A stretch of DNA of 7,633 nucleotides from RUG12783 sp946409545 (GTDB taxonomy: Bacteria > Bacillota_I > Bacilli_A > RF39 > UBA660), in assembly GCA_946409545.1 (NCBI GenBank), contig CAMJWT010000031.1:1-7633 (forward strand), read 5' to 3'. The notes below the pieces were generated by a model. The model did not search any database. It saw only the letters and a list, made by a program, of their open reading frames with translations, and had not been told where the DNA came from. Shown here one piece after another: positions 7,300 to 7,633 of this stretch (the first letter of the stretch is position 1; the number at the start of each line of letters is the position of its first letter). A program made the position numbers and the translations under genes.

Positions 7300-7326
7300 A
7301 TACTATAATTTATAATAGGTGATAAT
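7281..7326 (+). promoter_or_regulatory. Promoter and ribosome binding site of the prepilin-like gene
   Basis: TTGAAT at 7281-7286 (four of six consensus bases) and TATAAT at 7304-7309 are separated by an ideal 17-base spacer. A second TATAAT at 7311-7316 is too close to the start to leave room for the ribosome binding site. AGGTGAT at 7317-7323 matches the 3' part of the full anti-Shine-Dalgarno complement (AGGAGGTGAT), with ATG at 7327. The -35 lies within the pyk terminator hairpin and covers part of the pyk stop codon. Confidence 0.7.
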
Positions 7327-7633
7327 ATGAAAAACAAAGGTTTTACACTTGTAGAAATGTTAGCAGTACTAGTAATTCTAGGATTATTAATAGGAATAGG
7401 AGTTTTTACTGTTAATAATATTAAAGATAATGCGGAGCAAAATTATTATGTATCAATGGAAGATACCTTAAAAATCGCAGGTAGTGATTACTTTAATGAT
7501 AACCGTGAAGATCGACCAATTGATGACTATAACTTTGTATCTCTTGAAACCCTTGAAGATCACGAGTACCTTGATGCGTTAAAAACATATGATAAAAAAG
7601 AAGATTGTGATAAAAGTAGTGGTGTCTATATTT
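7327..7633 (+). CDS. Type IV prepilin-like protein, N-terminus (3' partial)
   Basis: The ATG at 7327 opens a frame that runs off the window after 102 codons. The protein begins with a short basic leader MKNKG, then FTLVEMLAVLVILGLLIGIGV. This is the class III signal of type IV pilins and pseudopilins: prepilin peptidase cuts after Gly5, Phe6 becomes the methylated N-terminus, and Glu10 is the conserved Glu+5. The hydrophobic helix is about 19 residues and continues as an amphipathic segment (VNNIKDNAEQNYYVSMEDTLKIAG). A charged globular start follows (DYFNDNREDRP, FVSLETLEDHEYLDAL) with a Cys near the visible end. The product would be cleaved at the membrane and built into, or associated with, a type IV pilus, competence pseudopilus or similar fibre. 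Its size and C-terminal domains cannot be seen. It has its own promoter. Confidence 0.9.
   Translation, partial: MKNKGFTLVEMLAVLVILGLLIGIGVFTVNNIKDNAEQNYYVSMEDTLKIAGSDYFNDNREDRPIDDYNFVSLETLEDHEYLDALKTYDKKEDCDKSSGVYI

Noticed and set aside
7311..7316. Second TATAAT before the prepilin gene as the -10
   Set aside because: Initiation from it would start within or after the AGGTGAT ribosome binding site. The upstream copy at 7304-7309 also has a -35 at 17 bases.

Overview
The window is very AT-rich and all of its genes lie on the + strand. Stops are TAA, TAG and TAA, Trp is encoded by TGG, and no gene needs UGA recoding, so the ordinary bacterial code fits. Strong AAGGAG-type ribosome binding sites, TATAAT boxes, a DnaE of Firmicutes type and the dnaE-pyk gene order together suggest a member of the Bacilli. 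The low GC and compact spacing fit an uncultured gut lineage such as RF39 or a Mycoplasmatota relative. That placement is inference from composition and synteny only.

Layout. Positions 3-2936 hold the 3' part of a large secreted or surface protein made of repeated beta-rich modules: an Ig-like stretch, three MBG-like modules, five YDG-type repeats of about 84 residues, and a duplicated cysteine-rich C-terminal domain. It ends at a strong terminator (about 2959-2990). A promoter directly behind that terminator drives a short DnaE DNA polymerase III alpha subunit (3018-5834). After 41 bases comes a divergent pyruvate kinase (5876-7288), whose stop codon sits inside its own terminator hairpin. 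The window closes with the 5' end of a gene for a type IV prepilin-like protein (7327 to the edge).

How they fit together. dnaE and pyk keep an arrangement known from Bacilli, where dnaE lies close upstream of pfkA-pyk and where pyruvate kinase has been linked genetically to replication through DnaE. Here pfkA is absent from between them and the kinase has lost several normally invariant active-site residues. The flanking genes are surface functions. The prepilin start at the right edge and the cysteine-rich modular tail at the left edge could be the two ends of one family of very long pseudopilin-like surface proteins, but neither gene is complete here.

Regulation. The three genes whose starts are visible each have a perfect TATAAT whose last base is exactly 18 bases before the A of the ATG, leaving 17 bases that contain the Shine-Dalgarno sequence. 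Transcripts would therefore have leaders of only about 10 bases. No RNA genes, CRISPR arrays, insertion sequences or riboswitches were seen, and no gene-free stretch exceeds about 80 bases.
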